From: Kitasatospora sp. NBC_01246
Lineage (GTDB): Bacteria; Actinomycetota; Actinomycetes; Streptomycetales; Streptomycetaceae
DNA: 64,000 nucleotides
NCBI RefSeq assembly: GCF_036226505.1
Contig: NZ_CP108484.1
Span: 2,728,001-2,792,000 of the forward strand
Direction of reading: 5' to 3'
Part shown: positions 1-9,195 of the stretch, one piece after another
Position numbering within the stretch: the first letter of the stretch is position 1
How the letters are laid out: the number at the start of each line of letters is the position of its first letter
Made by a program: the position numbers and the translations under genes
Notes under the pieces: model-generated
The model's input: only the letters and a program-made list of their open reading frames with translations
Database searches by the model: none
What the model was told of the DNA's origin: nothing

Positions 1-138
1 GCCGTCCTCGGCCAGCTGCTTCCAGCTCTCCCCGATCCAGGTCTCGGCGTCACCCTGGCCGGCGAACTCCTCCTCCTGGCCGCCGCTCGGGGCCACCACG
101 GTGCCGTCCGCCTTCTCGTACCGCCACGTCCAGACCAT
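1..138 (-). CDS. conserved small hypothetical protein, C-terminus cut by window edge
   Basis: The reading frame begins at ATG 138 on the minus strand and runs off the left edge. The 46 visible residues start MVWTWRYEKADGTVV and continue through an acidic, glycine-rich stretch (SGGQEEEF) to DAETWIGESWKQLAEDG. A good ribosome binding site (GGGAGGA) sits about 10 nt upstream. The pattern resembles a small conserved Streptomyces protein of unknown function that I know only as hypothetical. No catalytic motif is visible. It is transcribed away from cobU, so it is not part of the cobalamin group. Confidence 0.8.
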   Translation of the reverse strand, partial: MVWTWRYEKADGTVVAPSGGQEEEFAGQGDAETWIGESWKQLAEDG

Positions 139-304
139 GCCCGGTTCCTCCCACTGACGACCTGTGCGCTGCCTGCTGCTGCGCGCACCTTAGCCTGCCC
201 GGCCCGATCTTCCGTATGCCTGACCGGGGCCGCATTGTCGGCCGGGTCGCGGCTCCCCGCCCGGCCGGGCCGGGCCCGCGCGGGGCGGGGCGCCACCGCC
301 TTGG

Positions 305-310
305 CAGGAT
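305..310 (+). promoter_or_regulatory. -10-like hexamer of a probable leaderless cobU transcript
   Basis: CAGGAT lies 7 nt before ATG 318 with no usable ribosome binding site between them. This favours ATG 318 over the in-frame ATG 309, which overlaps the hexamer. Confidence 0.4.
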
Positions 311-317
311 GGACGGC

Positions 318-890
318 ATGGCAGCCCACCCCGCACTCCCCCGCACCCTGCTCCTCGGCGGCGCCCGCTCCGGAAAGTCCACCAGGGCCGAGCAGTTGCT
401 CGCCCGGTACCCGGACGTGCTGTACGTGGCCACCGGCGGCGCCCGCGACGGTGACACCGAGTGGGCCCAGCGGGTGGCGCTGCACCGCGACCGGCGGCCG
501 GCGAGCTGGCGCACCGCCGAGACCTGCGACCTGGCGGCGGTCCTGGCCGACCCCGCCGACCCGGCGCCAGTGCTGATCGACTGTCTGGCGCTCTGGCTGA
601 CCGCGGTGATGGACGAGTGCGGCGCCTGGGACGACGCGGTCTGGGCGGACGGCGGCGAGGCGGCCGTCCAGCGGCGCTGCGAGGAGCTCGCCCGGGCCTG
701 GGCGGCGACCCGGCGCCCGGTGGTCGCGGTGAGCAACGAGGTGGGCATGGGCGTCGTCCCGGCCACCGCCTCGGGCCGCCGGTTCCGCGACACCCTGGGC
801 CGGCTGAACATGGCGGTGGCCGAAGCCTCGGAGCGTGTGCTGCTCGTCGTGGCGGGGCAGGTTCTGACGGTCAAGCCCGCCGCGGGCTGA
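318..890 (+). CDS. cobU: bifunctional adenosylcobinamide kinase / adenosylcobinamide-phosphate guanylyltransferase
   Basis: The 190-aa product phosphorylates adenosylcobinamide and then converts the phosphate to the GDP derivative, preparing the nucleotide loop of cobalamin. The P-loop LLLGGARSGKSTRAEQ is at residues 10-25, followed by the family signature VLYVATGGARDGDTEW and a central VLIDCLALWLTAV (Walker-B-like, conserved DCL). VSNEVGMGVVP and the C-terminal GRLNMAVAEASERVLLVVAG are also typical, and the length is normal for CobU. The gene is followed 28 nt later by cobT and then cobS, the two other enzymes of lower-ligand assembly. ATG 309 is an alternative start, but the promoter spacing supports ATG 318. 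I see no cobalamin riboswitch upstream. Confidence 0.95.
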   Translation: MAAHPALPRTLLLGGARSGKSTRAEQLLARYPDVLYVATGGARDGDTEWAQRVALHRDRRPASWRTAETCDLAAVLADPADPAPVLIDCLALWLTAVMDECGAWDDAVWADGGEAAVQRRCEELARAWAATRRPVVAVSNEVGMGVVPATASGRRFRDTLGRLNMAVAEASERVLLVVAGQVLTVKPAAG

Positions 891-904
891 ACACCCGCGG
901 CGTG

Positions 905-910
905 TAGCCT
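905..910 (+). promoter_or_regulatory. -10-like hexamer of a probable leaderless cobT transcript
   Basis: TAGCCT lies 8 nt before the cobT ATG at 919, with no ribosome binding site. cobT may therefore have its own leaderless start in addition to read-through from cobU. Confidence 0.4.
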
Positions 911-918
911 TCCGATCG

Positions 919-2034
919 ATGGACACGACCGTGGATCTCGATACGTTCTCCTCGCTCGTCGAGCGCCCCGACGAGAGCGCCCGGCGGGCCGCCGACGAGC
1001 GCTGGCAGGCGCTGGACCGCCCGCGCGGCGGCCTCGGCCGGCTGGAGGAGCTGGGCAGTTGGCTGTCGTCCGTACAGGGCCGCTCCCCGGTGCGGCCGCT
1101 GTCGGCGCCCAAGGTGCTGCTGTTCGCCGCCGACCACGGGGTGGCGGCCCTCGGGGTGTCCCGGCTGCCCGCGCAGGGCGGCACGGCCGCCCGGGTGCGG
1201 GCGGTGCTGGACGGCACCGCGCCGGTCGCCCTGCTCGCGCGGCGCTTCGGCGCCGAGGTGCGGGTGGTGGACGTCGCGGTGGACGCGGACCCCTCCGACT
1301 TCCCGGACGAGGTCGTCGCCCACCGGGTGCGGCGCGGCTCCGGCCGGGTCGACGTCGAGGACGCGCTGAGCCCCGAGGAGACGGTCAAGGCCTTCCGGGC
1401 CGGGATGGCCGTCGCCGACGAGGAGGCCGACGCCGGGACCGACCTGATCGTCCTGGGCGACCTCGGAGTCGGCGCGACCACCGTGGCGGCCGTCCTGGTC
1501 GGCGCGCTCTGCGGCACCGACGCGGCCGCGGTGACCGGGCGCGGCTCGGGCATCGACGACCGGGTGTGGATGGTCAAGTGCGCGACCGTCCGGGACTCGC
1601 TGCGGCGGGCCCGGCCGGTGCTGGGCGACCAGTTGGCGCTGCTCGGCGCCACCGGCGGTGCCGACTTCGCGGCGATCACCGGCTTCCTGCTGCAGGCCGC
1701 GGTCCGCAAGCTCCCGGTGCTGCTGGACGGTGTGGTCTCGGCGGCCTGCGCGCTGGTCGCGCAGCGGATCGCGTTCCGGGCGCCGGAGTGGTGGCGGGCC
1801 GGGCAGTCCACCGGCGAGCCGGCCCAGGCCAAGGCCTACGACCGGCTGACCCTGACGCCCCTGCAGGAGCAGGAGATCACCATGGGCGAGGGCGTCGGCG
1901 CGCTGATGGCGCTGCCGCTGCTGCAGGCCGCGGCGGACGCCCTGGCCGAGCACGCGCCCGCCCCGAGCACCCCGGCGGCCCCCAAGGAGCAGCCGAAGCT
2001 GCCCTCGGCCGCGGAGCTGCTCGGCCGGGTCTGA
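919..2034 (+). CDS. cobT: nicotinate-nucleotide--dimethylbenzimidazole phosphoribosyltransferase
   Basis: The 371-aa cytosolic enzyme transfers phosphoribose from nicotinate mononucleotide to 5,6-dimethylbenzimidazole, giving alpha-ribazole phosphate for the lower ligand of B12. Family features include the N-terminal RPRGGLGRLEELGSWL, VLLFAADHGVAALGVS with the conserved DHG, the glycine-rich LIVLGDLGVGATTVAAVL, and the C-terminal YDRLTLTPLQEQEITMGEGVGA carrying the catalytic glutamate region. The last 25 or so residues form an Ala/Pro-rich tail beyond the usual fold. It lies between cobU and cobS on the same strand. Confidence 0.95.
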   Translation: MDTTVDLDTFSSLVERPDESARRAADERWQALDRPRGGLGRLEELGSWLSSVQGRSPVRPLSAPKVLLFAADHGVAALGVSRLPAQGGTAARVRAVLDGTAPVALLARRFGAEVRVVDVAVDADPSDFPDEVVAHRVRRGSGRVDVEDALSPEETVKAFRAGMAVADEEADAGTDLIVLGDLGVGATTVAAVLVGALCGTDAAAVTGRGSGIDDRVWMVKCATVRDSLRRARPVLGDQLALLGATGGADFAAITGFLLQAAVRKLPVLLDGVVSAACALVAQRIAFRAPEWWRAGQSTGEPAQAKAYDRLTLTPLQEQEITMGEGVGALMALPLLQAAADALAEHAPAPSTPAAPKEQPKLPSAAELLGRV

Positions 2035-2111
2035 CCGCCCCGGGGCCCGGACGGGGGCGGGTCGTCGCGGTGCGCGACGCACCACGGTACGGATGCGAGG
2101 AGCGGCGGGCC

Positions 2112-2909
2112 ATGCAGGACGCTTCGGCACGGGAGCCGGCCCGGTGGGGTGAGGGGCTGCGGTTCGCGTTCGGCACGCTCTCCGTGCTGAGGGTGCGGGT
2201 CGAGCGGTGGGACCGCCCCACGGCGGGCCGGGCGATGACAGCGGCGCCGGTGGTCGGCCTGACGCTCGGGGCACTGGCCGCGGGCGCGGGAGCGCTGGTG
2301 GCCTGGCGCGCGGGCGGGCCGCTCGGCGCGGTGACCGCCGTCGGCGTGCTGGCCGCGCTGACCCGGGGCCTGCATCTGGACGGCCTGGCCGACGTCGCCG
2401 ACGGCCTGGGCAGCGGCAAACCGGCCGAGGACGCCCTGCGCATCATGAAGCAGTCCGACATCGGGCCGTTCGGCGTACTGACCCTGGTGCTGGTGCTGCT
2501 GGCCCAGATCGCCGCACTGGCCGGCCGGTTCGACGCGTCGCCGGCCGGCGGCGCGCTCGCGGTGCTCGCCTCGGCGACGGCCGCGCGGTGCGCACTCGGC
2601 TGGGGCTGCCTGCGCCCGGTGCCGGCCGCCCGGCCGGGCGGGCTCGGCGCGATGGTGGCCGGCACCGTGCCGCCGGCCGCGGCGGTGGCGGCGACGGCCG
2701 GCTCGGCGCTGCTGCTGGCCGCCCTCGGCCTGCTCGACGGCTCGTCAGTCCTGCGGCTGCCGCTGGCCGTTGCGGTCGGCCTCGGCTGCTCCTGGCTGCT
2801 GCTGCGGCGCTGCGTACGCCGGTTCGACGGCATCACCGGGGACGTCCTCGGCGCGATGGCGGAGACCGCCGCGACCGGCACCCTGGTCACCCTCGCGCTG
2901 ATGGGCTGA
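2112..2909 (+). CDS. cobS: adenosylcobinamide-GDP ribazoletransferase (cobalamin synthase)
   Basis: The 265-aa integral membrane protein joins adenosylcobinamide-GDP to alpha-ribazole (phosphate), the last step of B12 assembly. The acidic signature LTRGLHLDGLADVADGLGSGKPAEDALRIMKQSDIGPFG, with its clustered Asp residues for Mg2+ (about residues 85-120), is diagnostic. Six or so hydrophobic segments follow. ATG 2112 is supported by GAGGAG about 10 nt upstream, although the frame is open much further 5'. It is the third gene of the cobU-cobT-cobS group. Confidence 0.94.
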   Translation: MQDASAREPARWGEGLRFAFGTLSVLRVRVERWDRPTAGRAMTAAPVVGLTLGALAAGAGALVAWRAGGPLGAVTAVGVLAALTRGLHLDGLADVADGLGSGKPAEDALRIMKQSDIGPFGVLTLVLVLLAQIAALAGRFDASPAGGALAVLASATAARCALGWGCLRPVPAARPGGLGAMVAGTVPPAAAVAATAGSALLLAALGLLDGSSVLRLPLAVAVGLGCSWLLLRRCVRRFDGITGDVLGAMAETAATGTLVTLALMG

Positions 2910-3210
2910 GACCCGCCGCCGGCCCCCGCTCCCGGCGTTGGGACACCGGCGGCGCGTGATCCCAGCATGCGGACTACCATGCGTGGAGCACCGCAGCCCT
3001 GCACCGTCGCAGGTCCGGCCCGGCCGACGCGCGTCGAGGAGCCGGGGCTTCTGGTGTGTGCGGCCGCCGTGACCGGTGGACGCACGCGCCAGGGGCCCCG
3101 GACCCGGCCCGCTCCGGCGGGACGGCCCGCAGTGGCGGCCCCGGGCTGCGCCGGTGCGGCAGCCGTGCCGTGACCGGTGCCGTGGACCGCGATAGAACAG
3201 GACGCATTAC
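2910..3210. other. 301-bp cobS-pepA intergenic region
   Basis: No gene can be supported here. The region holds the pepA promoter and leader. An AGGA ribosome binding site lies just upstream of GTG 3211, and TAGAAC at 3193-3198 could be part of a -10 box. A short open frame at 2967-3173 has neither a recognisable product nor a ribosome binding site. Confidence 0.4.
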
Positions 3211-4716
3211 GTGACTGCATTGTCTGTGAGCACCTCCTCCGCCGCCTCGCTGCGCGCGGACGCCGTGGTGATCGGTGTGGCGAAGGGCCCGAAGGGCATC
3301 GTGCTGGCGCCGGGCGCCGAGGCCGTGAGCGAGGCGTTCGAGGGCAAGCTGGCCGAGGTCCTCACCACCCTGGGCGCGACCGGCGCCGAGGGCGAGGCCG
3401 TCAAGGTCCCCTCCCCCGCCGGCCTGAAGGCCGCGCTCGTGCTCGCGGTCGGCCTGGGCGAGGCCGCCGACGCCGGCTACGGCCTGGAGACGCTGCGCCG
3501 CGCCGCCGGTGTCGCCGCCCGCACCCTGGGCGGCAGCAAGAAGGCCGCGCTGGCCCTGCCGGCCGAGTCCGCCGACGAGGTCGAGGCGGTCGCGCTGGGC
3601 GGCCTGCTCGGCGCCTACTCCTTCGGCACCTACAAGGGCAACGGCAGCGCCAAGGAGCCGGTCGGCGAGCTCGTGCTGCTGACCGTCCGCAAGGGCAGCA
3701 AGGACGCCAAGGCCGCCGTCGAGCGCGCCGTCGTCCTCGGCGAGGAGATGAACCGCGCCCGCGACCTGGTCAACACCGCGCCGAACGACCTGAACCCCAA
3801 GGGCTTCGCCGCGATCGCCCAGGCGGCCGGCAAGGAGCACGGCCTCAAGGTCGAGGTGCTGGACGAGAAGGCGCTGCTCAAGGGCGGCTTCGGCGGCCTG
3901 CTCGGCGTCGGCAACGGCTCGGCCAACCCGCCGCGGCTGGTGAAGGTGGCCTACACCCACCCGAAGGCCAAGGCGAGCCTGGCGTTCGTCGGCAAGGGCA
4001 TCACCTACGACTCGGGCGGCATCTCGCTGAAGCCGGCCGGCCACAACGAGACCATGAAGTGCGACATGGCCGGCGCGGCCGCGGTGTTCGCCGCCGTCGT
4101 CTCCGCCAAGCGCCTGGGCCTCGCCGTCAACGTCACCGCCTGGCTGGCGCTGGCCGAGAACATGCCGTCGGGCACCGCCACCCGCCCGGGTGACGTGCTG
4201 CGCATGTACGGCGGCAAGACCGTCGAGGTGCTGAACACCGACGCCGAGGGCCGCCTGGTGCTGGCCGACGCCATCGTGCGCGCCGGCGAGGAGAACCCGG
4301 ACGTGATCGTTGACGTGGCGACGCTGACCGGCGCGATGATGCTGGCGCTGGGCAGCCGCACCTTCGGCGTGATGGCCAACAACGACGAGCTGCGCGAGAC
4401 CCTGCACACCGTCGCGGGCGAGGCCGGCGAGCAGTCCTGGCCGATGCCGCTGCCGGCCGAGCTGCGCAAGGGCATGACCGAGTCGACCATCGCCGACCTG
4501 GCCAACATGGGCGAGCGGATGGGCGGCGGCCTGGTGGCCGGCCTGTTCCTCAAGGAGTTCGTGGCCGAGGGCATCGACTGGGCCCACCTGGACATCGCCG
4601 GCCCCGCCTTCCACGAGGGCGCGCCGTTCGGCTACACCCCCAAGGGCGGCACCGCGAGCGCGGTGCGCACCCTGGTCCGCTTCGCCGAGCGGACCGCGGC
4701 GGGCGACAAGGCCTGA
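3211..4716 (+). CDS. pepA: leucyl aminopeptidase (M17 family)
   Basis: The 501-aa cytosolic metallopeptidase removes N-terminal residues, preferring leucine, using two Mn/Zn ions. The N-terminal third is the variable M17 domain. The catalytic domain contains VGKGITYDSGGISLKPAG (metal Lys/Asp), MKCDMAGAAAVF and the family signature NTDAEGRLVLADAI (Asp, Glu, Arg), then VDVATLTGAMMLALG. Length and motif order match PepA. GTG 3211 is preceded by AGGA; MTALSVSTSSAASLRADAVV is the N-terminus. A strong hairpin follows the gene, so it is probably its own transcription unit. Confidence 0.96.
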   Translation: MTALSVSTSSAASLRADAVVIGVAKGPKGIVLAPGAEAVSEAFEGKLAEVLTTLGATGAEGEAVKVPSPAGLKAALVLAVGLGEAADAGYGLETLRRAAGVAARTLGGSKKAALALPAESADEVEAVALGGLLGAYSFGTYKGNGSAKEPVGELVLLTVRKGSKDAKAAVERAVVLGEEMNRARDLVNTAPNDLNPKGFAAIAQAAGKEHGLKVEVLDEKALLKGGFGGLLGVGNGSANPPRLVKVAYTHPKAKASLAFVGKGITYDSGGISLKPAGHNETMKCDMAGAAAVFAAVVSAKRLGLAVNVTAWLALAENMPSGTATRPGDVLRMYGGKTVEVLNTDAEGRLVLADAIVRAGEENPDVIVDVATLTGAMMLALGSRTFGVMANNDELRETLHTVAGEAGEQSWPMPLPAELRKGMTESTIADLANMGERMGGGLVAGLFLKEFVAEGIDWAHLDIAGPAFHEGAPFGYTPKGGTASAVRTLVRFAERTAAGDKA

Positions 4717-4730
4717 TCCGGGGTTCGGAT

Positions 4731-4766
4731 GGACGGGGTCCCGCGCACTCGCGCCGGACCCCGTCC
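4731..4766 (+). terminator. hairpin terminator after pepA
   Basis: GGACGGGGTCC and its exact complement GGACCCCGTCC are separated by 14 nt that can themselves pair. It sits 15 nt after the pepA stop. There is no U-tract, as usual in Streptomyces. Confidence 0.7.
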
Positions 4767-5150
4767 GCGTTCCCGGGCCCGGCCCGCCCCCGGCGGGTGC
4801 CCGCCCGCGGCGCTGTTACCTGCGAGTAGAAGGCGGGAGCGCGTCCGCACCTCTGTTCGCTGCGGGCGAAACTTTGTTCCACAGTGCGGAACCGGGGGCG
4901 GGCCGGACCGCGCCAAAGGCTGCTCCCGCCGCTGTCAAGCCCGCATTGAGCTGCGATGATGCCCTTCGGTCGGGGCTGTTCCCGCCCCTGTGACCACCCT
5001 TTGGGACGCCCCTGGGGTGGACCCGGACATCAGCTGCCGTGAACAAGTGCGAAGATGTATTTCCGGCACGACTGGGCGCCCCACAAAGGCTTCCGACCCA
5101 CCGGACCGCGACCGGCCCGGCGACCCACCCCATTGCATGGAGGACGTGAC
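4767..5150. other. promoter region of lpd
   Basis: About 380 bp lie between the pepA terminator and the lpd start, and I recognise no gene. The composition is less GC-biased around 4860-4980, as expected for a promoter. The strong ribosome binding site GGAGG just before GTG 5151 fixes the lpd start. Confidence 0.4.
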
Positions 5151-6539
5151 GTGGCGAACGACGCCAGCACCGTTTTCGACGTAGTCATTCTCGGAGGCGG
5201 AAGCGGCGGTTACGCCGCGGCGCTCCGCGCCGCTCAGCTGGGTCTGAGCGTCGCCCTGGTCGAGAAGGGTGAGCTGGGCGGCACCTGCCTGCACCGCGGC
5301 TGCATCCCGACCAAGGCACTGCTGCACGCCGCCGAGATCGCGGACGAGACGAAGGAGGCCGCCGAGTTCGGCGTTCTGGCCACCTTCCAGGGCATCGACA
5401 TCAACGGCGTCCACAAGTACAAGGACGACGTCATCGCCGGCCTGTACAAGGGCCTGCAGGGCCTGGTCGCCTCCCGCAAGGTGACCTTCATCCAGGGCGA
5501 GGGCAAGCTCTCCTCGCAGACCTCGGTGGACGTCAACGGCCAGCGCGTCGAGGGCCGCCACATCGTCCTCGCCACCGGCTCCGTGCCGAAGTCGCTGCCG
5601 GGCCTGACCATCGACGGCGACCGCGTGATCTCCTCGGACCACGCCCTCAAGCTCGACCGCATCCCGAAGTCCGCCGTGATCCTCGGCGGCGGCGTGATCG
5701 GCGTCGAGTTCGCCTCGGTCTGGAAGTCCTTCGGCGTCGACGTCACGATCGTCGAGGCGCTGCCGCACCTGGTCCCGCTGGAGGACGAGAACTCCTCCAA
5801 GCTGCTGGAGCGCGCGTTCCGCAAGCGCGGCATCAAGTTCGAGCTGAAGGCCCGCTTCTCCGGTGTCGAGTACACCGAGACCGGCGTGCGCGTCTCCACC
5901 GAGAACGGCAAGCAGATCGACGCCGACCTGCTGCTCGTGGCCATCGGCCGCGGCCCGGTCTCGGCCGGCCTCGGCTACGAGGAGAACGGCGTCGCGATGG
6001 ACCGCGGCTACGTGCTCGTCGACGAGTACATGCGCACCAACGTGCCCACCATCTCCGCCGTCGGCGACCTCGTCCCGACCCTGCAGCTGGCCCACGTCGG
6101 CTTCGCCGAGGGCATCCTGGTCGCCGAGCGCGTGGCCGGCCTCAAGGCCGTGCCGATCGACTACGACGGCGTCCCCCGCGTGACCTACTCCAACCCCGAG
6201 GTGGCCTCCGTCGGCATCTCCGAGGCCAAGGCCGTCGAGCTGTACGGCAAGGAGAAGGTCGTCACCCTCAAGTACAACCTGGCCGGCAACGGCAAGAGCA
6301 AGATCCTGAAGACCGCCGGCGAGATCAAGCTCGTCCAGGTCAAGGACGGCGCCGTGGTCGGCGTCCACATGGTCGGCGCCCGGATGGGCGAGCAGGTCGG
6401 CGAGGCGCAGCTGATCTACAACTGGGAGGCTCTGCCGGCCGAGGTCGCGCAGCTCATCCACGCCCACCCGACCCAGTCCGAGGCCCTGGGCGAGGCGCAC
6501 CTGGCGCTGGCCGGCAAGCCGCTGCACGCGCACGACTGA
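5151..6539 (+). CDS. lpd: dihydrolipoyl dehydrogenase (E3)
   Basis: The 462-aa flavoprotein reoxidises dihydrolipoyl groups of 2-oxo-acid dehydrogenase and related complexes with NAD+. The N-terminal FAD site [21 protein letters not shown] is followed by the redox disulfide in [15 protein letters not shown], the NAD site [17 protein letters not shown], the FAD motif ISAVGDLV, and the C-terminal catalytic His/Glu in [16 protein letters not shown] 5151 is chosen because GGAGG precedes it and upstream codons do not look like E3. It is 56 nt from the E2 gene on the same strand, so both are probably co-transcribed. Confidence 0.96.
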   Translation: MANDASTVFDVVILGGGSGGYAAALRAAQLGLSVALVEKGELGGTCLHRGCIPTKALLHAAEIADETKEAAEFGVLATFQGIDINGVHKYKDDVIAGLYKGLQGLVASRKVTFIQGEGKLSSQTSVDVNGQRVEGRHIVLATGSVPKSLPGLTIDGDRVISSDHALKLDRIPKSAVILGGGVIGVEFASVWKSFGVDVTIVEALPHLVPLEDENSSKLLERAFRKRGIKFELKARFSGVEYTETGVRVSTENGKQIDADLLLVAIGRGPVSAGLGYEENGVAMDRGYVLVDEYMRTNVPTISAVGDLVPTLQLAHVGFAEGILVAERVAGLKAVPIDYDGVPRVTYSNPEVASVGISEAKAVELYGKEKVVTLKYNLAGNGKSKILKTAGEIKLVQVKDGAVVGVHMVGARMGEQVGEAQLIYNWEALPAEVAQLIHAHPTQSEALGEAHLALAGKPLHAHD

Positions 6540-6595
6540 TCACGCCCAACTCCCCCCATTCCAGTACGCAAGACTTGATAGGAGTCGCTGAAACC

Positions 6596-8359
6596 ATGGC
6601 GGTCTCAGTAACACTGCCCGCGCTGGGCGAGAGCGTTTCCGAGGGCACCGTCACCCGTTGGCTGAAGGCCGAGGGTGAGCGTGTGGAGGTCGACGAGCCG
6701 CTGCTCGAGGTCTCCACCGACAAGGTCGACACCGAGATCCCGGCCCCGGCCTCGGGCATCCTGGCCTCGATCAAGGTCGGCGAGGACGAGACCGTCGAGG
6801 TCGGCGCCGAGCTGGCGGTCATCGACGACGGCTCCGGCGCGCCGGTCCCCGCCGCGGCCCCGGCCGCCGAGGCCGCTCCGGCCGCCGCCCCGGCCCCGGT
6901 CGCGGAGGCGCCCGCCGCCCCGGCCCCGGCCCCGGCCGCCGAGGCTCCGGCTCCGGCCGCCCCGGCCGCCGCGCCGGCCGCCGACGCCACCCCGGTGCTG
7001 CTCCCCGCGCTGGGCGAGTCGGTCACCGAGGGCACCGTCACCCGCTGGCTGAAGGCCGAGGGTGAGACGGTCGAGGTCGACGAGCCGCTGCTCGAGGTCT
7101 CCACCGACAAGGTCGACACCGAGATCCCGTCGCCGGTCGCCGGTGTCGTGGTGAAGATCCTGGTCGGCGAGGACGAGACCGCCGAGGTCGGCGCCCAGCT
7201 CGCGCTGATCGGCGCCCCGGGCGCGGCCCCGGCCGCTCCGGCTCCGGCTGCCGCTCCGGCTCCGGCCGCCGCCCCCGCTCCGGCCGCCGCCCCCGCCCCC
7301 GCCCCGGCTCCGGCCCCGGCTCCGGCCGCCCCGGTGGCCCCGCCGGCCCCCGTCGCCGCCCCGGCTCCGGCTGCCCCGGTCGCCCCGGCTCCGGCCGCGC
7401 CGGCCGCTCCGGCCGCCGCCGCGCCGGCCGCCGACAGCGGTGACGCCTACGTCACCCCGCTGGTGCGCAAGCTCGCCGCCGAGCAGGGCGTCGCCCTGGC
7501 CTCCGTCACCGGCACCGGTGTCGGCGGCCGCATCCGCAAGCAGGACGTCATCGCCGCTGCCGAGGCCGCGAAGGCCGTTCCGGCCCCCGCCGCTGCCGCC
7601 CCGGCCGCCGCGCCGAAGGCCGCCGCCGCGCCGTCCCCGCTGCGTGGCCAGACGGTCAAGATGACCCGCATCCGCAAGGCCATCGGCGACAACATGCTGA
7701 AGGCCCTGCACGAGCAGGCCCAGCTGACCAGCGTCGTCGAGGTGGACGTCACCAAGGTCATCTCGCTGCGCGGCAAGGCCAAGGACGCCTTCCTCGCCCG
7801 CGAGGGCGTGAAGCTGTCCCCGATGCCGTTCTTCGTCAAGGCCGCCGCCCAGGCGCTGAAGAGCCACCCGGTGATCAACGCCCGCATCAACGAGGCCGAG
7901 GGCACCGTCACCTACTTCGACGCCGAGAACATCGGGATCGCGGTGGACTCCGAGAAGGGTCTGATGACCCCGGTCATCAAGGGTGCGGGCGACCTCAACA
8001 TCGCCGGCATCTCGAAGAAGACCGCGGAGCTGGCCGGCAAGGTCCGCGGCAACAAGATCACTCCGGACGAGCTGTCCGGCGCGACCTTCACCATCAGCAA
8101 CACCGGTTCGCGCGGTGCGCTGTTCGACACCGTCATCGTGCCGCCGAACCAGGTCGCCATCCTGGGCATCGGCGCGACGGTCAAGCGCCCGGTCGTCATC
8201 GAGGCCGACGGCGGCACCGCCATCGGCATCCGTGACATGACCTACCTGTCGCTCTCCTACGACCACCGCCTGGTGGACGGCGCCGACGCCGCCCGCTTCC
8301 TGGTGGCCGTCAAGGAGATCCTGGAGGCCGGCGAGTTCGAGGTCGAGCTCGGCCTCTGA
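6596..8359 (+). CDS. sucB: two-lipoyl-domain dihydrolipoamide acyltransferase (E2) of 2-oxo-acid dehydrogenase complex
   Basis: The 587-aa core enzyme passes acyl groups from E1 to CoA. It has two near-identical lipoyl domains (lipoyl lysines K43 and K172, both in [12 protein letters not shown]), each followed by a long Ala-Pro linker. A peripheral-subunit-binding domain ([17 protein letters not shown] ... GGRIRKQDV) follows at about 285-320. The catalytic acyltransferase domain has the terminal HxxxDG motif [15 protein letters not shown] (H557). AGGAG precedes ATG 6596. By family knowledge, actinobacterial 2-oxoglutarate E1 carries its own succinyltransferase domain, so this E2 may mainly serve pyruvate dehydrogenase despite the usual sucB label. 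No E1 gene is in the window. lipB and lipA at 21.9-23.8 kb make its cofactor. Confidence 0.93.
   Translation: MAVSVTLPALGESVSEGTVTRWLKAEGERVEVDEPLLEVSTDKVDTEIPAPASGILASIKVGEDETVEVGAELAVIDDGSGAPVPAAAPAAEAAPAAAPAPVAEAPAAPAPAPAAEAPAPAAPAAAPAADATPVLLPALGESVTEGTVTRWLKAEGETVEVDEPLLEVSTDKVDTEIPSPVAGVVVKILVGEDETAEVGAQLALIGAPGAAPAAPAPAAAPAPAAAPAPAAAPAPAPAPAPAPAAPVAPPAPVAAPAPAAPVAPAPAAPAAPAAAAPAADSGDAYVTPLVRKLAAEQGVALASVTGTGVGGRIRKQDVIAAAEAAKAVPAPAAAAPAAAPKAAAAPSPLRGQTVKMTRIRKAIGDNMLKALHEQAQLTSVVEVDVTKVISLRGKAKDAFLAREGVKLSPMPFFVKAAAQALKSHPVINARINEAEGTVTYFDAENIGIAVDSEKGLMTPVIKGAGDLNIAGISKKTAELAGKVRGNKITPDELSGATFTISNTGSRGALFDTVIVPPNQVAILGIGATVKRPVVIEADGGTAIGIRDMTYLSLSYDHRLVDGADAARFLVAVKEILEAGEFEVELGL
7216..7434 (+). 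repeat. Ala-Pro-coding low-complexity linker DNA in sucB
   Basis: About 220 bp of GCC/CCG-type codons encode an (AP)n linker between the second lipoyl domain and the E3-binding domain. A shorter similar linker is at 6840-6990. Slippage here would change linker length without breaking the frame if in multiples of 6 bp. Confidence 0.75.
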
Positions 8360-8388
8360 GCCGGCCGCCACGGCAGCCCACGCAGTAC

Positions 8389-8424
8389 GGAACCCCGCGT
8401 CGTCCCCGGACGGCGCGGGGTTCC
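8389..8424 (+). terminator. hairpin terminator after sucB
   Basis: GGAACCCCGCG pairs exactly with CGCGGGGTTCC, and the loop can pair further (GTCC/GGAC). It begins 30 nt after the E2 stop codon. Confidence 0.75.
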
Positions 8425-8539
8425 GCGTTGGCGCCCGGCCGCCCGGCACCGGCCTCGGTACCCGTACTCCCCCGGCGCGGCCCGCGTTTCGCCGGGCCCA
8501 TCGCATGCGATCGCGCGGGCGAACAGGGATGCTGGAGCG

Positions 8540-9058
8540 GTGATGGACGAGACCGACTTCTGGCAGATCATCGACGACACCCGGGAGGACGCCGACGGCG
8601 ACCCCGACGAGCAGGCGGAACGGCTGGTGGAACGGCTCGTCCAACTGACCCCGGACGACGTCATCGACTTCGCGCGGCTCTTCGAGGCCCGGTTCCAGCG
8701 CGCCTACCGGACCGACCTGTGGGGCGCGGCCCACCTGCTGCTGGACGGCGCCTCCGAGGACACCTTCGACTACTTCCGCTGCTGGCTGATCGGCCAGGGG
8801 CGGGAGGTGTTCGAGGGCGGCCTGCACGAGCCGGACGATCTGGCCGACCTGCTCCCGGAGTTCGACGAGGAGGAGGACGGCGAGGCCGAGGACCTGGGCT
8901 ACGCGGCCGACGAGGCGTACGAGCAGTTGACCGGGCTGCCGCTGCCCGAGGTGGGCGACCGGCAGCCCGCGCGGCCGGCCGGCGCCGCGCTGGACTTCGA
9001 GGACCCGGACACGATGGCGAAACGGTTCCCCAAGCTCTGGGAGCGGTACGGGGACTGA
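8540..9058 (+). CDS. DUF4240 domain-containing protein
   Basis: The small acidic 172-aa protein starts MDETDFWQIIDDTRED and contains FARLFEARFQRAYRTDLWGAAHLL and FDYFRCWLIGQGREVFE, the pattern of the DUF4240 family, whose function is unknown. An acidic Glu/Asp patch (EFDEEEDGEAED) follows in the second half. No signal peptide or membrane segment is visible, so it is cytosolic. GTG 8540 and ATG 8543 are adjacent start candidates; GGAG lies at the right distance for either. It stands alone between two terminators. Confidence 0.85.
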   Translation: MMDETDFWQIIDDTREDADGDPDEQAERLVERLVQLTPDDVIDFARLFEARFQRAYRTDLWGAAHLLLDGASEDTFDYFRCWLIGQGREVFEGGLHEPDDLADLLPEFDEEEDGEAEDLGYAADEAYEQLTGLPLPEVGDRQPARPAGAALDFEDPDTMAKRFPKLWERYGD

Positions 9059-9138
9059 CCCGGGAGCGGTACCGGGAGCGGCCCGGCGAAGGGTCCGGCC
9101 CGGCGGGAGGTCCGGCCCGGTGGCGGCCGGAGCGGGTG

Positions 9139-9169
9139 CCCGAGCGGGTGGCTCGGACACCCGCTCGGG
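9139..9169. terminator. bidirectional hairpin terminator
   Basis: A perfect 12-bp stem (CCCGAGCGGGTG with CACCCGCTCGGG, 7-nt loop) lies between the convergent DUF4240 gene and the DUF2510 gene and can end transcription from both sides. Confidence 0.7.
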
Positions 9170-9195
9170 GTGCCGGTGGCGTCGGACGCCCGGGC

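Noticed and set aside
139..317. Cobalamin riboswitch before cobU
   Set aside because: No B12-box-like sequence or adequate leader length; the cobU transcript appears leaderless.
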